From positions 27,611 to 91,610 of the forward strand of contig RXPK01001257.1 of assembly GCA_004143645.1 (NCBI GenBank): a DNA stretch of 64,000 nucleotides, read 5' to 3'. The position numbers and the translations under genes were made by a program. Below the pieces are notes generated by a model. The model was not told the origin of the DNA and did no database searches. It worked only from the letters and a program-made list of their open reading frames with translations. The DNA is from Protaetia brevitarsis (Eukaryota > Arthropoda > Insecta > Coleoptera > Scarabaeidae). Below are positions 25,400-37,114 of the stretch, in pieces (position 1 is the stretch's first letter; each line of letters begins with the position of its first letter).

Positions 25400-26790
25400 A
25401 ACCCAAAAATACTGCTTTGGATGTATACAGCGATAGTGAGACCGATCATCACGTATGTATCAGTAGCATGGAGCAAAAGAACTTATCTGGCCACCGCGAG
25501 AATTAACCTCTCGAAAGTGCAAAGATTAGCATGTGTATGCATAACGGGGGCTATGAGAACCTGCCCAACAGCAGCTATTGAAGTAATATTGGATCTTGCC
25601 CACCTCCACATAGTAGTAGAGGGTGTGGCGAAAAGAACCGCACTAAGAATGGTCAAGGTAGGAATGATTAGGCATAGGCCTCAATCTCCTGACTACTTAT
25701 CTAGGTGGGTAGTGGTGGCAATAAGATGCGAATTTTAACCCTTATGTTAAGTCTTTATAATTAATTAAGAATGGTCAAGGAAGTAATGATTAGGCATAGG
25801 CCTTAATCTCCTGACGGTGATCAAACCTGGGATATGCCCCGGGATGATATGTTAAAAAAATTTAGCTTTGTGAAAGAATTCACCATAAAGCTAAGTAACA
25901 GGAGCGAGTGGGATCATAACACCATCTTGAACTTGAATAGAAATGCCATCAAATGGTACACTGATGGCTCCAAAACGGCAGAAGGAACTGAAATAGGAAT
26001 ATATGGGCCTAGAACTACATATTTCGAAAGCTTGGGAAAATACCCAGGTATATTTCAGGTGGAAATACACGCTATTGGAAGATGTGTTCAGTTCATTATG
26101 GATAGGAACTATCGGAAGCAGGAGATTATCATCGTGTCTGATAGTCAAGCAGCCATCAAGCGCTGAACTCATATGAAATCAGCTCCAAGATGGTCTGGGA
26201 ATGCCTAGGGAAACTAAATGAGCTAGGCAAAAGAAATAAAGTAACCCTCCTGTGGGTTCCGGGTCACACAGGAGTGGAAGGAAACGAAATAGCGGATAAC
26301 CTCGCAAAAAGGGGCTGGAATGCCTTTCGTAGGGCCTGAACACTTTTGCGGGTTAAGTAGCAGTACAATACTGAAGAAACTAAAAATGGAAATGGAGCAG
26401 AGAAAATCCAGTTACTGGGAAAATCTCCAGGGAATGAGGCAAAGTAAAATTCTTCTGGGAACTTATAACCAGAAGAGGTTTACAGAATGCATCAAGAGAG
26501 AGTAAGAACAATGTTCGCATATTAACAGGAATACTTTCAGGCCATTGTAGACTGAAAGGACACCTGAGTAAGCTTGGATTGGAAAAAGATCCTGAATGCA
26601 GATTTTGTGGGGAACAGGATGAAACATCCATCCACCTCCTCTCAAACTGCGTAGCACTGTGCAACTCGAGGGCATTGTACCTGGGAGAATGTGAAATCGA
26701 AGAGCGAGATTTACCTAGACTGGGGTCCTCTGACATCCTACACTTTCTAAAAGGAATAGGATTGGAAGGCCAGCTGTAAAGCAACAAGAA
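25400..26790 (+). pseudogene. LINE thumb, RNase H and zinc-knuckle tail
   Basis: Plus-strand frames give the post-RT region of an RNase H-bearing LINE. In order: YTAIVRPIITYVSVAW and TAAIEVILDLAHLHIVVE (thumb, 25420-25640), KWYTDGSKTAEGTEIG (first RNase H aspartate, about 25955-26005), IIIVSDSQAAIK (26125-26160), TLLWVPGHTGVEGNEIADNL-type text (about 26245-26310), and CRFCGEQDET...H...C (26598-26655). Frames are interrupted, including a TGA just after the DSQAAIKR block. It is nearly the same element as the fragment at 1-1010. A 49-base segment is duplicated around a 73-base insert at 25645-25815. Confidence 0.9.
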
Positions 26791-26830
26791 TAGGGGACAC
26801 AATAGATCTTTTAGGTAGCAGTACTGTACT

Positions 26831-26951
26831 GGGTTACTTTATTTCTTTTGCCTAGCTCATTTAGTTTCCCTAGGCATTCCCAGACCAACTTGGAGCTGAT
26901 TTCATATGAGTTCAGCGCCTTGATGGCTGCTTGACTATCAGACACGATGAT
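26831..26951 (-). repeat. Inverted duplicate of the nearby RNase H segment
   Basis: These 121 bases are a nearly exact reverse complement of 26129-26247, so the LINE fragment ends in a foldback with a loop of about 580 bases. The edge at 26951 abuts the 3' flank of the metaxin copy. Confidence 0.85.
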
Positions 26952-26987
26952 AGACCCATAGAAACACAACAGTTTTGACCGAACAGT

Positions 26988-26993
26988 TTTATT
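26988..26993 (-). terminator. AATAAA polyadenylation signal of the metaxin copy
   Basis: TTTATT on the plus strand reads AATAAA on the minus strand, 50 bases beyond the metaxin stop codon. No poly-A tract follows before LINE sequence begins at 26951. Confidence 0.6.
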
Positions 26994-27042
26994 TCAAAAA
27001 CAAAATCCTACAAAAACTAACAGAAAAAGGCATTATTACTAG

Positions 27043-28001
27043 TTAATAGAATATCAACATCCTGGGCAAGGTCTTATGGGTGGTAGCGTACACCACCATG
27101 GCAGTAAACACAAAAATGCAGGCCAATAATTTCGCTCTTGTAGACAAAGGCGTGGCCTCAGATGCGTCCTTATCCTCACATATATCGAATCTGCCTTCAC
27201 TCTTCAGATCCGCATAGTAATCCGTGTCGATTCTCTTAACAAAATCAACGAGTTCCTTATAAGTCTTCAATAATCTCGGTATGTCATTGTTTGGGAAAGG
27301 AAGCTTGATCAATGGGGCTAAATATGCGTACACCATGGCATCCAATGAGGTCGGTGATTGCCCGTAAAAGTAGTCGCTGCCGCCTAGTCTCACCTTCAAA
27401 GTGGTGAAGCACTTTTCGGACATGTTGAACATGAAAGAGTGCAGCAACTCCTGATTCTCGCATTCAGAAAATATAGATTCCAACAATTCCGTGGCCTTCT
27501 TCCTTCGATATCTGGGGTAGAAAAAGTTCACGGGCACAGGCATGGCTTTCATGAACCATGGACGAGTTAATTCCTGGTAATTCTTATGGTCAAACCACCA
27601 GACGTATTCGACGATAGGTCTTAGAGAATTCTCAACCAAATTCGCAAAGGCGTACGATTGACTGCACTGCTTGCTGCTCAAACCAAATTCCGTACCATAC
27701 CTCTTATGCGTAAATATCCGATAATCAATTGGATGCTGCTGGTGCAAATCCTTCCGTGCTTGAACATTGGAAAGTTCTGATTCGCGTCCCAATACGGATT
27801 GTTGCTGAATCTATAGGTGACAGGAGCTTTTGCGATGGTCGTATAGAGCATCATGTATATGCAATCGGAACACATGGACGGCAGACCGTAATCGCCTTCC
27901 CAGACTGTTAATTCCATCGGTATGTCAGTCATGTTGTAAGATTCTGTCGGGTCAAGAGGCCAGTTATTGAGAGACGAAACGCTGAATTTTGACAAGTTCA
28001 T
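27043..28001 (-). CDS. Mtx1: Metaxin-1 homologue, single exon, one frameshift
   Basis: Metaxin 1 is an outer mitochondrial membrane protein that works with SAM50 in beta-barrel insertion and in membrane contact/import complexes. Here an N-terminal part (28001 down to about 27705) carries the metaxin/GST-N-like segment with MELTVWEGDYGLPS and PMFKHGRICTSSIQLII. A C-terminal part (about 27705 to 27043) carries KRYGTEFGLSSKQCSQSY, VEYVWWFDHKNYQEL, the GST-C-like YGQSPTSLDAMVYAYLAP, and a C-terminal membrane anchor (LLACIFVFTAMVVYATT). Total length is near 318 residues, as in animal metaxin 1. The parts lie in different frames; loss of one base around CGCATAAGAGG (near 27705) explains the break. 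Starts at 28001, 27932 or 27917 are possible; the last matches the family start. No introns and no poly-A tail are visible. It may be a retrocopy, or a real gene with an assembly error. Everything else in the first and last 25 kb is transposon debris. Confidence 0.88.
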
Positions 28002-28283
28002 TTGACGAATGGAAATGGTGTAGTTGCCACTAGTAGAAAAGGAAATGTTTCTATGAAAAATAGAATTCTAATTGATGTGTCTTGACGGGGATGTGAAACA
28101 TAAAATGACATTTGTCAAAACTGACACTTATGGCATAGTTCTATAGGCAATAATTTGAGTTATAAATTATTTAAGTTTTAATATGATACACTGTAAATCT
28201 TCAAAGAGAACAAAATACTAAAGAAGATTAAAGCACCTAAGCACTACAATCTCTTGGATTTTTATATTTAGTGTATCATTTTT

Positions 28284-28498
28284 TTTACTCATTAAATTAT
28301 GCTAATCATTACAATATCGTAATACTCTTTGTACAGGTCTTTAGCTGGGTGATCGAAATAAACTTCTGGATTCATTCCGACTAGCTTGCCAAAAATTGTC
28401 TTTTTGTGTCCAGAGCCTCGCATTCACACATAATGTGGTAAGCGTTCTCCGCCATCTAATTACATAGCCTGCAATCGGTATCTGCAATGCTGATCCAA
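28284..28498 (-). pseudogene. LINE zinc-knuckle tail fragment (first of a duplicated pair)
   Basis: The minus strand reads ADTDCRLCN...MAENAYHIMCECEAL, the cysteine/histidine tail that follows RNase H in this LINE family. The same segment, about 90 percent identical, is at 29502-29699. This copy retains about 18 bases (ACACATAATGTGGTAAGC) missing from the other. Confidence 0.75.
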
Positions 28499-28904
28499 TA
28501 GAATAGGGAGAAGGAATAGGGAAAGGGAAAGGGAATGGGAATACGAAAAAGGAATAGGGAATTAGTGGAGGGAATAGGGAAAGGGAGTAGGGAAAGGGAA
28601 TAGGGAATAAGGAGAGGGAATAGAAAAACGGAATAGGGAAAGAGACTAGGGAAAGGGAATAGAAAAAAAGCAATAGGAAAAGGGAACAAGGAACAGGAAT
28701 AGTTAGAGGGAATAGAGATAGGGAAAGCGAAAACAAAAATCAGAAAAGGGAATAGGGAAAAACTGAAAAAAAAAAACTATATGGAAAATCGTCAACTATT
28801 TTTTAAAAGCTGTAACTTATGGGACTTTATAAAAGGAAATAGGGAAAATAGACAAGGAAAACACAGTAAGGAAAAAGAGAATAGGGAAAAGGGAATAGAA
28901 TTTG
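28499..28904. repeat. GGGAATA/GGGAAA low-complexity tract
   Basis: Purine-rich irregular repeats of GGGAATAGGGAAAG cover 28499-28760 and resume weakly at 28840-28900. Long frames on the opposite strand (runs of Pro, Phe, Leu, Ser) are artefacts of this composition. Confidence 0.9.
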
Positions 28905-29390
28905 ATTTCAGCTCTATTTTTGCTTTTAGGAAAATATCTTTTCTACAAAAGTTTTATAGAATTGAATGCTGCATAACCTAAACATATTTTAAAATATACA
29001 GAGTGTTCAGGAAGACTGGGTTTTTAATTACAGCGCTATTTTTGCTTTTAGGAAAAAAATCTTTTCTACAAAAGTCTTATAGAATTCAATGGTGCATAAG
29101 TTAAAACTATTTTTACATATACCGGATGTTCAGGAAGATTGGGTTTTTCATCATAGCTCTATTTTTACTTTTAGGAAAACAGCTTTCCTACAAAAGTTGT
29201 ACAGAATTCAATGCTGCATAAGTTAACAATATTTTTCACTACACAGGGTGTTCACGAAGATTGAGTCTTTGATTATAGCTTTATCTTTGCTTTTAGGAAA
29301 AAAACCTTTTCTATAAAAGTTGTACAGAATTCAATGCCGCATAACCTAAAAGTATTTTCGACTATACAGGGTGTTCCAAAAGTAAGAACA
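28905..29390. repeat. Tandem array, about 123-bp unit, four copies
   Basis: GTGTTC (ATGTTC in unit 2) recurs at about 29003, 29126, 29248 and 29371. Each unit includes an ACAGGGTGTTC-type motif, TTTTTGCTTTTAGG, CTTTTCTACAAAAGT and GAATTCAATGCTGCATAA. Copies are moderately diverged. The last ends in a good ACAGGGTGTTCC motif. Confidence 0.9.
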
Positions 29391-29501
29391 AAAGAAATTA
29401 CTTAAAGCGTATTGCACATTCTAAAAGTGCCAACTTCTCTCAAATGGGGACCGACTTCAAAAGAACCACCATCTTCGCTGACGAAGATGCGCAGCATCTA
29501 G

Positions 29502-30560
29502 TTTTACTCATTAAATTATGCTAATCATTACAATATCGTGATACCCTTTGTACAGGTCTTTAGCTGGGTGATTGAAGTAAACGTCTGGATTCATTCCGAC
29601 TAGCTTGCCAAAAATTGTCTTTTTGTGTCCAGAGCCTCGCATTCGTTCTCTGCCATCCAATTACATAGCCTGCAATCGGTATCTGCAATGCTGATCCAAA
29701 TTTTCTGCAAAGTTGGTTCCTATTGAGCTATAGTAGTTGTTCAGCCTTCTTTTCTAATTATCCCTCAATAATTATTCCAGAGTTCTTTGTGTATTCCCTA
29801 ATTCCTTACCTGCTCGTGTGCTGTGTTCTCAGACACATTCTAGAGCAGGTTTTGGGCTTGCATATACTTATATATAGCCCATATTTCCTTTTTTGGTAAC
29901 TCATCGGCTTTTTCGTTCCTTCGATTGCCTAATGTCCAGTCATACACAACAAAGTGATTTTATTGCTATCTGTCAAGTTATCCAGTTCTCGAATACATTC
30001 CAAAACCAGCCTTGATTGTATTTTAGAGTTCACTAGTGTCCTCGATATCGCTTGTTGTAATAGAAATATGCTTATTTCCATAAGCCCTCTGATTGATTTC
30101 AGTGCACAATGCAATATTGCATATGTTGCTGCTTGGAAGCATGGCATATTTTTCTAGTGGAAGGGTGACAATTGTATTTCTAACCCCGCTGTAGATTCCA
30201 GCTGATCACTTCTACAAACCTGTCTCTATAGTTGGATTGATTCCAGCTTATTCAATTCGTAATTTCACCACGAAATTTCTGTTAATCACGTAGTCTCAAC
30301 TCATTCACAAAAAGTTGCCTTCCCCCCAAGAAGGGCGATATTATTGTGTCCCAAAACGTGCATATTTGCCACTTAAGAGTACTTGCAATATGAGATGCCT
30401 CATTCTTGCTTCGTCCATTATCACCAAATGGAGAGAAGGGAGGTCTAAGAGGCTTGAATTGCTGCTGTAGGACTAGTCCTCATTGCTTCTGTTATTTCTT
30501 AAACTCCCAAGCCTCTGTATCTTGGGAAGTTCAGTTATAACAGTTTGTTACTGCACATCA
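29502..30560 (-). pseudogene. LINE thumb, RNase H and tail remnant
   Basis: On the minus strand one reads, from high to low coordinates, EAMRTSPTAAIQAS (thumb, about 30470), AISRTLVNSKIQSRLVLE and NKITLLCMTGH (RNase H, about 29950-30050), RRNEKADELPKK (about 29900), and the DCRLCNW...C tail (29502-29699). All catalytic spacing is eroded by indels. The low-coordinate end is duplicated at 28284-28498. Confidence 0.75.
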
Positions 30561-32417
30561 GTGATCATTGGATTGGTAATAAAAAGCACCTTAGTATACT
30601 TATCTCTATATGGCATTCAAAATAATTTCAACTCTAATGAAACATACCCTTGATTGGTATCAGTTAAAGGCTGTTTGACGATACCAAAGTTGTTACATAT
30701 TTAATGCATAAAATTTAAAATGTTTGATTTCAAATTTTGTTCCATGCGTTTATTTAGAAGTTGAACACCTTGAAATAATATTAAAAAAATGTTACTTTTA
30801 CGAAAGAATTTGATACTTAAAAAACTGCAGAAAAGATTATAATCGTCTATTCAAAAGTGAACACATTTTTCTCCACACTATTCAATGCAATTGGGGTAAA
30901 CAGATATCTTTAATTCTTGGTACCTTAACAAATCTAAGAGGTGTTAGAAAAAATACATGTATCAATATGTGTTTAGAATAAGGATCACGATGTACTACAT
31001 TCTTTCTTGATTCAGTGCCAAATTAATACAGCTAGTGTAACGCGGAGTGATCAAATATCTTGTACATACATCTATTCACCAATTACTGAAGCCATTCTTC
31101 AGACTCAACTAAGTCTAACATCGGCCATAACATTCGTCCATATACCATGTCCAATATCGTTCGGAAACCGACTGGTAATAAACTATTTATTCGCCACAAT
31201 TACTACAACCACGGTATGAATAAAAGGAACGTTCAGGGTTATTGACCATCTATATTGGCCAGTGACTTTTATTAAGCAATTAAATTTTATTAACGCCGTC
31301 ATATAAATAGCTGACGGGGTAATGAATTCAAAGCAATAATTGTATACCGTCTCCGATACTCAGTATGCAGTAGTCGATGCTCAAACGTCGCCTAACGAAA
31401 TAAAACTATAACGAATCCTTGCAGTTATTTCGGGGGATTTGGTGATCCGTGCCCGAAAATCTGATATTTCAGCTTCTGTTCGTTGGCCGATAGCCCAAAC
31501 TCGTCTCGGTTTGTTTTAGTGTAAATCAAAAATAGGATATCGCGAAAATCTCGTACCGTCATGCTTGGACACGAGCGATGGGACAACGCGGTTGTAACAT
31601 ACATGCTTTTTCTCTTCACGTAATAATTTTAACGATACTCTATCGGAGTTTTTCGCCGGGCATGTGGATAAAAATTGCTTGGGATGCAACAAAAGGAATC
31701 CCTTAAGCACATACAAGCGCAGTAACTTATCCTTATCGTCGGAAATAAAACGAATTGTGACTGAACAGCGCCAAGGCGGGATGCATTGTGTTTGTGTGTG
31801 TGTTTGTGTATGTACGCTTAAAGCGTAGAGGCGTTGCACATCGCGAGTATTGCCGTAAATAAACATAACTTTCGGTAAAAGCGGCAGACCTTTTGTACAC
31901 CTTAGAATGTATGTTGTACAGTGGATATGAGAAAATTCCGAATTGAAATTTTTTATTTATTGATAATGTAATTAAACAGGGAAAAATGATGGTATTGAAA
32001 CGTGTGAAATACTGATTGGCCCATTCATCCACGAATAAACGAGATAAGTATAAGGTCCTGCAAAAACTGTTAAAAATTCAACGAGTTTTCTTTGTCAGGA
32101 ACGAGATGAATTAAGATGACTTGGTTGTTGTTGTTGCAAATCCGAGAAAGAACATTGATCTGAAGATCTGGATTGAAGATTTTGGGATGCCTAGCACCAT
32201 TGTTTAAATATATCTAGTTAGTCAACGTAATGCATTTTCGCAAAATTAAAGTATTGCTCAGGGAAGTGGTGCACTGTATCGGTGAATGTAAATTGATTTG
32301 AAAACGTGATAAATATAACAGGTATCTCGGTCAGAGTGAGAGACAGATATCTGTGTTTTATCCATCTGCGGAAACGACGGAATCCGTATCGGTGATTTAC
32401 TGGCATTGGCGATTTGT
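30561..32417. other. No gene recognised; spacer with CpG-richer part
   Basis: No supported gene. The segment 31300-31880 is richer in CpG and contains a short TG-rich run (31788-31812). Frames of 64-116 codons on the minus strand (31425-32032) overlap each other and match no family I recognise. Confidence 0.5.
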
Positions 32418-32545
32418 GTGGTCTGGGGGAAAGGGAGGGTGGATGCACGATGACGCTGTGATGACGCACCTCGCGATAATTCTCGTGTTTGTTTACATTA
32501 GAAGATTAGAATTCTGAGGTATTCTGTTATAAATATAAAGAAATT

Positions 32546-32793
32546 GAAGGGTGCACGGGAATAACGATCAAAGTCCGTATTCATACATTAAGCGATAAAT
32601 GAATTTTAAAGTTTGCGACTTAAAGGTTCAAAACAAAACTACATTATAACAACTTTGATTTCTACGGACTACGACCGTTTTTGAAACAGTTTGAACGCGC
32701 ATTATTATAATGCTCAGAATTTCCTACAAAATGGCACCCTTATCTCATTTTCACAAAAAAATGGACTTTGATCGTTATTCCCGTGCACCCTTC
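32546..32793. mobile_element. 248-bp MITE with perfect terminal inverted repeats
   Basis: It starts GAAGGGTGCACGGG and ends CCCGTGCACCCTTC. The mirrored termini extend about 31 bases inward without mismatch. AATT flanks both sides, but it is palindromic and so cannot be assigned to target duplication or terminus. No coding frame. The perfect termini indicate recent activity. Confidence 0.85.
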
Positions 32794-33455
32794 AATTGAA
32801 AGTATATTGCAAGGCACGTTCTTGTTGACAAACACATTAATTGAACAATTTTCTAAATTGAAGTTTTTTCTTTAAGAATAAAAATTTAAACTTAAAAAAA
32901 AATCACTGAAAAGAGAAAAGTTAAATCTAAAAGGACGAAAATTTGCCGAGAAAAAAAACAACATAAATCTACTTCTCAATTTTTATTTTCTTAGTTTTTA
33001 AATTAATAAGTTGTTTTGTTTAACTTAATTTACTTATGCTTATGATTATATAATAATCAGAAAATGTTTGTTTTATTAAAGAGAATAAGTATTTAGTTTG
33101 ATAATATATAATCTGTAGTTCGATGGCCTTTTTATATTTAAAATTTTAATAAAACGCGAGTTTTTCGTTCGAACGTATATACGAAAACCTTCTTCTCCTC
33201 CTCTCTCCTATTGCTATCTTCGCTTCTCCCGTGTATAGCGGTACTGTCGCTAACTTCAACCGGTGTAAAGGCGGGAAATTTATATAGTTTTTCTTATATA
33301 TATATATTCTTTACAAAACATTTTTTACTTGATTTACTTGTGTTTACTATTACATAATAATAGAAATTCGTTTTTTATATAATGATAAAAACATGTAGGT
33401 AGTTTGGGGGTACAAATCGCCATTTATTTATTTACATATATGCACCACTTTACTT

Positions 33456-33615
33456 ATTAAAAACACCAAACATGATGACATAGTCGCGCTCTTTCTCTTG
33501 AGCGGCTGAAAAGTTACGAGGTAACCTTTGGGGAACATCCGTGATATTACAAGGTTACATTTCAGCCAATCAAGACAAACAGCGCCAACGCGTCATCATG
33601 TATGCTGTTTTTAAT
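33456..33615. mobile_element. 160-bp palindromic MITE/hairpin
   Basis: The two halves are near-complementary along their length: ATTAAAAACACCAAACATGA at the left, TCATCATGTATGCTGTTTTT at the right, with mirrored CGCGCT...CTTGA...GGCTGAAA inside. A long hairpin would form. It sits in the centre of the larger inverted-repeat element. Confidence 0.75.
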
Positions 33616-34438
33616 AGCTTGTTTGTTTGTAGTGCTTGGAGCCAGTATCTACTGACGTCATCAGAGTAACTTGAGAGCGTCTCAGAGTTGGATTTAAAGA
33701 TGGTACAAACACCGCGCTCGATTGCAATATAACCTTAATTTTATTATTTACTATTGTCAAATTGTCACAGCTATTATGAATAGGAAAGTAAAAGTAATTT
33801 TTCAACTAATGAATGTAGACTACATAAAAATGCATCATATACTAGTATTATATATACCTATTAAGTGAAGTTTTTAAAAATAATGATCGTTCTTTACATC
33901 AATCACATTGGTATCATTATATTATCCATATCGTGCAATTTTGATGCAGGTATATAAATCGGATTACATTTACAAACGACAGTTTACAACACGATGTTAG
34001 TGCGATTAGGTTATGTTGCACAAATTGCTAGAATTGCTCGGACGTCGGATCGCGAGCAGAAAGAGGAACCTCTTTGTGATCTGGATTTGCTTGCTCTAAA
34101 AACAAACACGCACAAATCATGCTCTAACATGGCGATTTGTACTCCAAAACTAATATTTATTTTTAATAATGAAACGAATTTCTACTATTATGCTATAGTA
34201 AACATAAGTAAATCAAATAAAAAATAACACAAAACTTAGAACTCACATATATAGAGTATAACATTAAATTAGAAACTAAAAAAAAGTAAAGTAAAATGGT
34301 AAAAAATAACGATTATATATTATCATACTAAATATTTATTCTTCCTAGTAAAACAACTTTCAATGTAAACACGAGAATTATGCGCGTGGCGAGTCATCCA
34401 GCGTCATCGCCTATCCACCCTCTCTTTTCCCCGGACCT

Positions 34439-35814
34439 TGCAATGCTATTGCAATTAAATATATTTTGCCGACACGTAAGAGGGCCATCTTGTATGTAAT
34501 AGTCTAACTATAAAGCTTATATTTAAATCGAGATGGGCACAAACGCCGTGCTGCCATCTACCGCTTTTGTCCAAAATGTTCAAAAAGCTATTTTGTCCAT
34601 AAGGTTGACTAATTAGTATGTATATAAACAATGCTAGCACTAATGCACATCAATACGGACGATTTAGTTATTGTTGCAAACGTGAAAGAGGATCATAATC
34701 TGAAGATTAACCCTACATACGAAAATGGTGTCATGGTTTCAAAGATAAACTTATATCTTTCTAGTACACATATACAGGGTGTATTAGAACTTATGTCGAA
34801 TACTTCGTCAGATGATAACTGACATTATCCTGAACAAAAAAACTTATATACACTAATACCTTATCTTTAATACTTTACGAGATAATCCCCCCATCACCAT
34901 AATAATAACCTCAGAATACGATTTTAATCGCCATCGCAATGCTACCCGCTTTCAACCTGATTACTTCCACCGCGACAGCGTCAAACTTTTATAAAACACT
35001 CCGCACGCGAGTTTCGTTTGAATTATTGAAAGAGAGAAGGGAACATTTCTTTTAGCGGTGGTACGTAAGTTTTACACCGAACACATTCTGCGCATTCGTT
35101 CCCGGAAAGAAAAAGGAGACCTAAAAACAGCGAGCTGCAGAAAGAATTGCGCCAACTCCGCTGATACGTATTTTATTTATTTATTTACAGCGGAATAAAG
35201 CGGCTGCAAGTGCGCGTCGTACGCCATACCCGTTCACATGTCAACGTCATAACTTAAAGGGTAAAAACCGCTTTAAATATTTCACGGGTTCTCGCTTGCC
35301 GTATACATCACCTGCTTACGAAATGTACGCGCTGGCCTTCCTCCAAGCCGAGGATGAAGATGATAACGGACGGATGTCTCGTCATTTATCTGCGTGCGAC
35401 CGCCGTCATTATCGTCTTGAAAGTTTGGGGAAAGGGGAGGGGAGAGAAAGAGCACTTTCTTCCTGCGATATGCGCCGGTCGAGAGGGAAAAAAGCGCGGT
35501 TCCATTATGAAAAGCGACAAAGTTCGGTCACGTAGAGTGAAGTGTATTTATGGATAGCTGACTTTGAGTAAACGAGTCTGGAGTTTTTCTTTTGTCTCGG
35601 CGACAATTGCATTATTACGTGGTAGATGGCGTTCTATACACAAACACATCTAAACCCGCATACACACAAATCAACAGCCATTTCTGACGTTGTAAACATA
35701 AGCGTTTGTTTGCATGGGGGCGGATTTGAAAAATGATATTTCCAGTGTTGTAATAAACAGTAAATTAAATTTAGTTTTATAAAAAGCAATATAAATTTAA
35801 GAGAAAATACCACT
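34439..35814. other. No gene recognised; CpG-rich unique block
   Basis: The segment 34960-35560 is among the most CpG-rich parts of the window (CGCACGCGAG, GTGCGCGTCGTACGCC, ATGCGCCGGTCGAG). A purine-rich frame at 35296-35535 is not recognisable. The segment could be a promoter or conserved non-coding region. Confidence 0.5.
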
Positions 35815-36010
35815 ACACCAATGACAGTTCTCAATTTAACAGTTGTCAGTCTGTCCATTAGTAATTTTATCTATATACCAAGGCAGTGACACAGTATATT
35901 ACAGTAAGGACATGTTCGCAAAAATCCATTGTTCTTGAGTGGTCCGTTTTGAATGACCTTCAAGCCCGTTGCCATTTTGTAAAGCTGTTGCCGGGAATTT
36001 TCAAACGTGT
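35815..36010 (+). repeat. Diverged single copy of the 316-bp array unit
   Basis: TTAACAGTTGTCAGTCTGTC, TATATACCAAGGCAGTGA and GCCATTTTGTAAAGCTGTTG match landmarks of the array at 37115-38215. It is more diverged than the array units are from each other. Confidence 0.65.
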
Positions 36011-37114
36011 AGAATAATTTATATTTTAAAGAAGTAGAAAATAGATTAAAAAATACACAATTTATGCGTTTTTTTATTCTGATTTTATTGCAATATTTTA
36101 TGAACAGTTTATAGTAATAAAAACACGTTCCAGTAAATAATGTTTGATTAAGTGATACATTATTTGCAAGTGTTTTACGATAATTATGTTCATATTCTTT
36201 CCTTTTTGTGAAATAAACCTTTGTTTATATTTTTATAGTGTAAAAGATTCTTCCAGGAATCAATATGTTGTGGTTCTTTCTCAAATAAATTAATAAAAAT
36301 GCAACAGCATCGGTGGAAATCGGTCCAATTTCTGACACGAATACACAATAACTTTTAATTAGGGTTCAAGAGTTATGACTATATCGTTCTGTGCGATACA
36401 AAGAATTATTCCTTTCTATTTGACTACTTCATTTCTAACATCTGACCATGCACTGGTTTGTCAACAATAATGTCCGGGGGTGCACAAGTGGATAGAGTTC
36501 AGACGTAGACTATGTAATATCGAATTGTCTATAATGTGAATAAATTGCGATTAAAATTTATACCAGTATAATGCAGTTCAAACCAAAATCACATTATTTT
36601 AAAAAGTGAAATAAAATGAATTAGGTTAGTTACTGCGATAAATAGCAATCTAGCTTAAAATGTGTATCTAACAAATAAATTGATTTAATATGACCTAGGA
36701 ATCTCTGCACAACGATAATAGTTCTTCTTATTCACGTACTTTCTTAATTCTTGTCGTGTCACATATATTAGATTCATTCGGAAATCCAAGAAACTGCGAC
36801 ATCGTCAGCATTAAATTTATCTTGCGAGAGTAACTGGCACTACAAATGAACCCATTGGTGTCTTCTTCACGATAATTTGAGTTATTTTACTTAAACCTAA
36901 GATATATATATATAAGAAAGTATGTAAATGTTATGGCCACTGGCCACCGATCTTACCTTTTACACAAGAATATCATAGTTCATGAAATGTTTTTAAAACT
37001 GCAGGGGTAATTCAAAACTAATAAAATACGTAAAATAAATAAATAAAACCAATAAATCATATAGATTAAACGGATGAGTAAACTAATTTATGTAGATACG
37101 AACGTAAACAATAA
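36011..37114. other. No gene recognised; AT-rich spacer
   Basis: No supported gene or structured repeat was seen. Confidence 0.5.

Larger units (their letters stand above)
32418..34438. mobile_element. Inverted-repeat element interrupted by MITEs
   Basis: The right arm 34130-34438 is the reverse complement of two separated left segments: 32418-32500 (TTCTCGTGTTTG, GATGACGCTG) and 33065-33425 (GATAATATATAATC, AGTAAATCAA-type text, GTACAAATCGCCAT). The left arm is therefore split by later material at 32500-33065 that includes a MITE. The centre has no recognisable transposase; a 77-codon frame at 33994-34227 runs into the right arm. Termini are approximate (GGTCTGGGGG against CCCCGGACC). Confidence 0.65.

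Noticed and set aside
26380..26802. Minus-strand 140-codon ORF
   Set aside because: Antisense shadow of the plus-strand LINE RNase H and zinc-knuckle tail.
28341..28736. 131-codon Pro/Phe/Leu/Ser-rich ORF
   Set aside because: Antisense of the GGGAATA low-complexity tract fused to LINE debris; composition explains the open frame.
31425..32032. Overlapping minus-strand ORFs of 64-116 codons
   Set aside because: They overlap in different frames with no recognisable motif.
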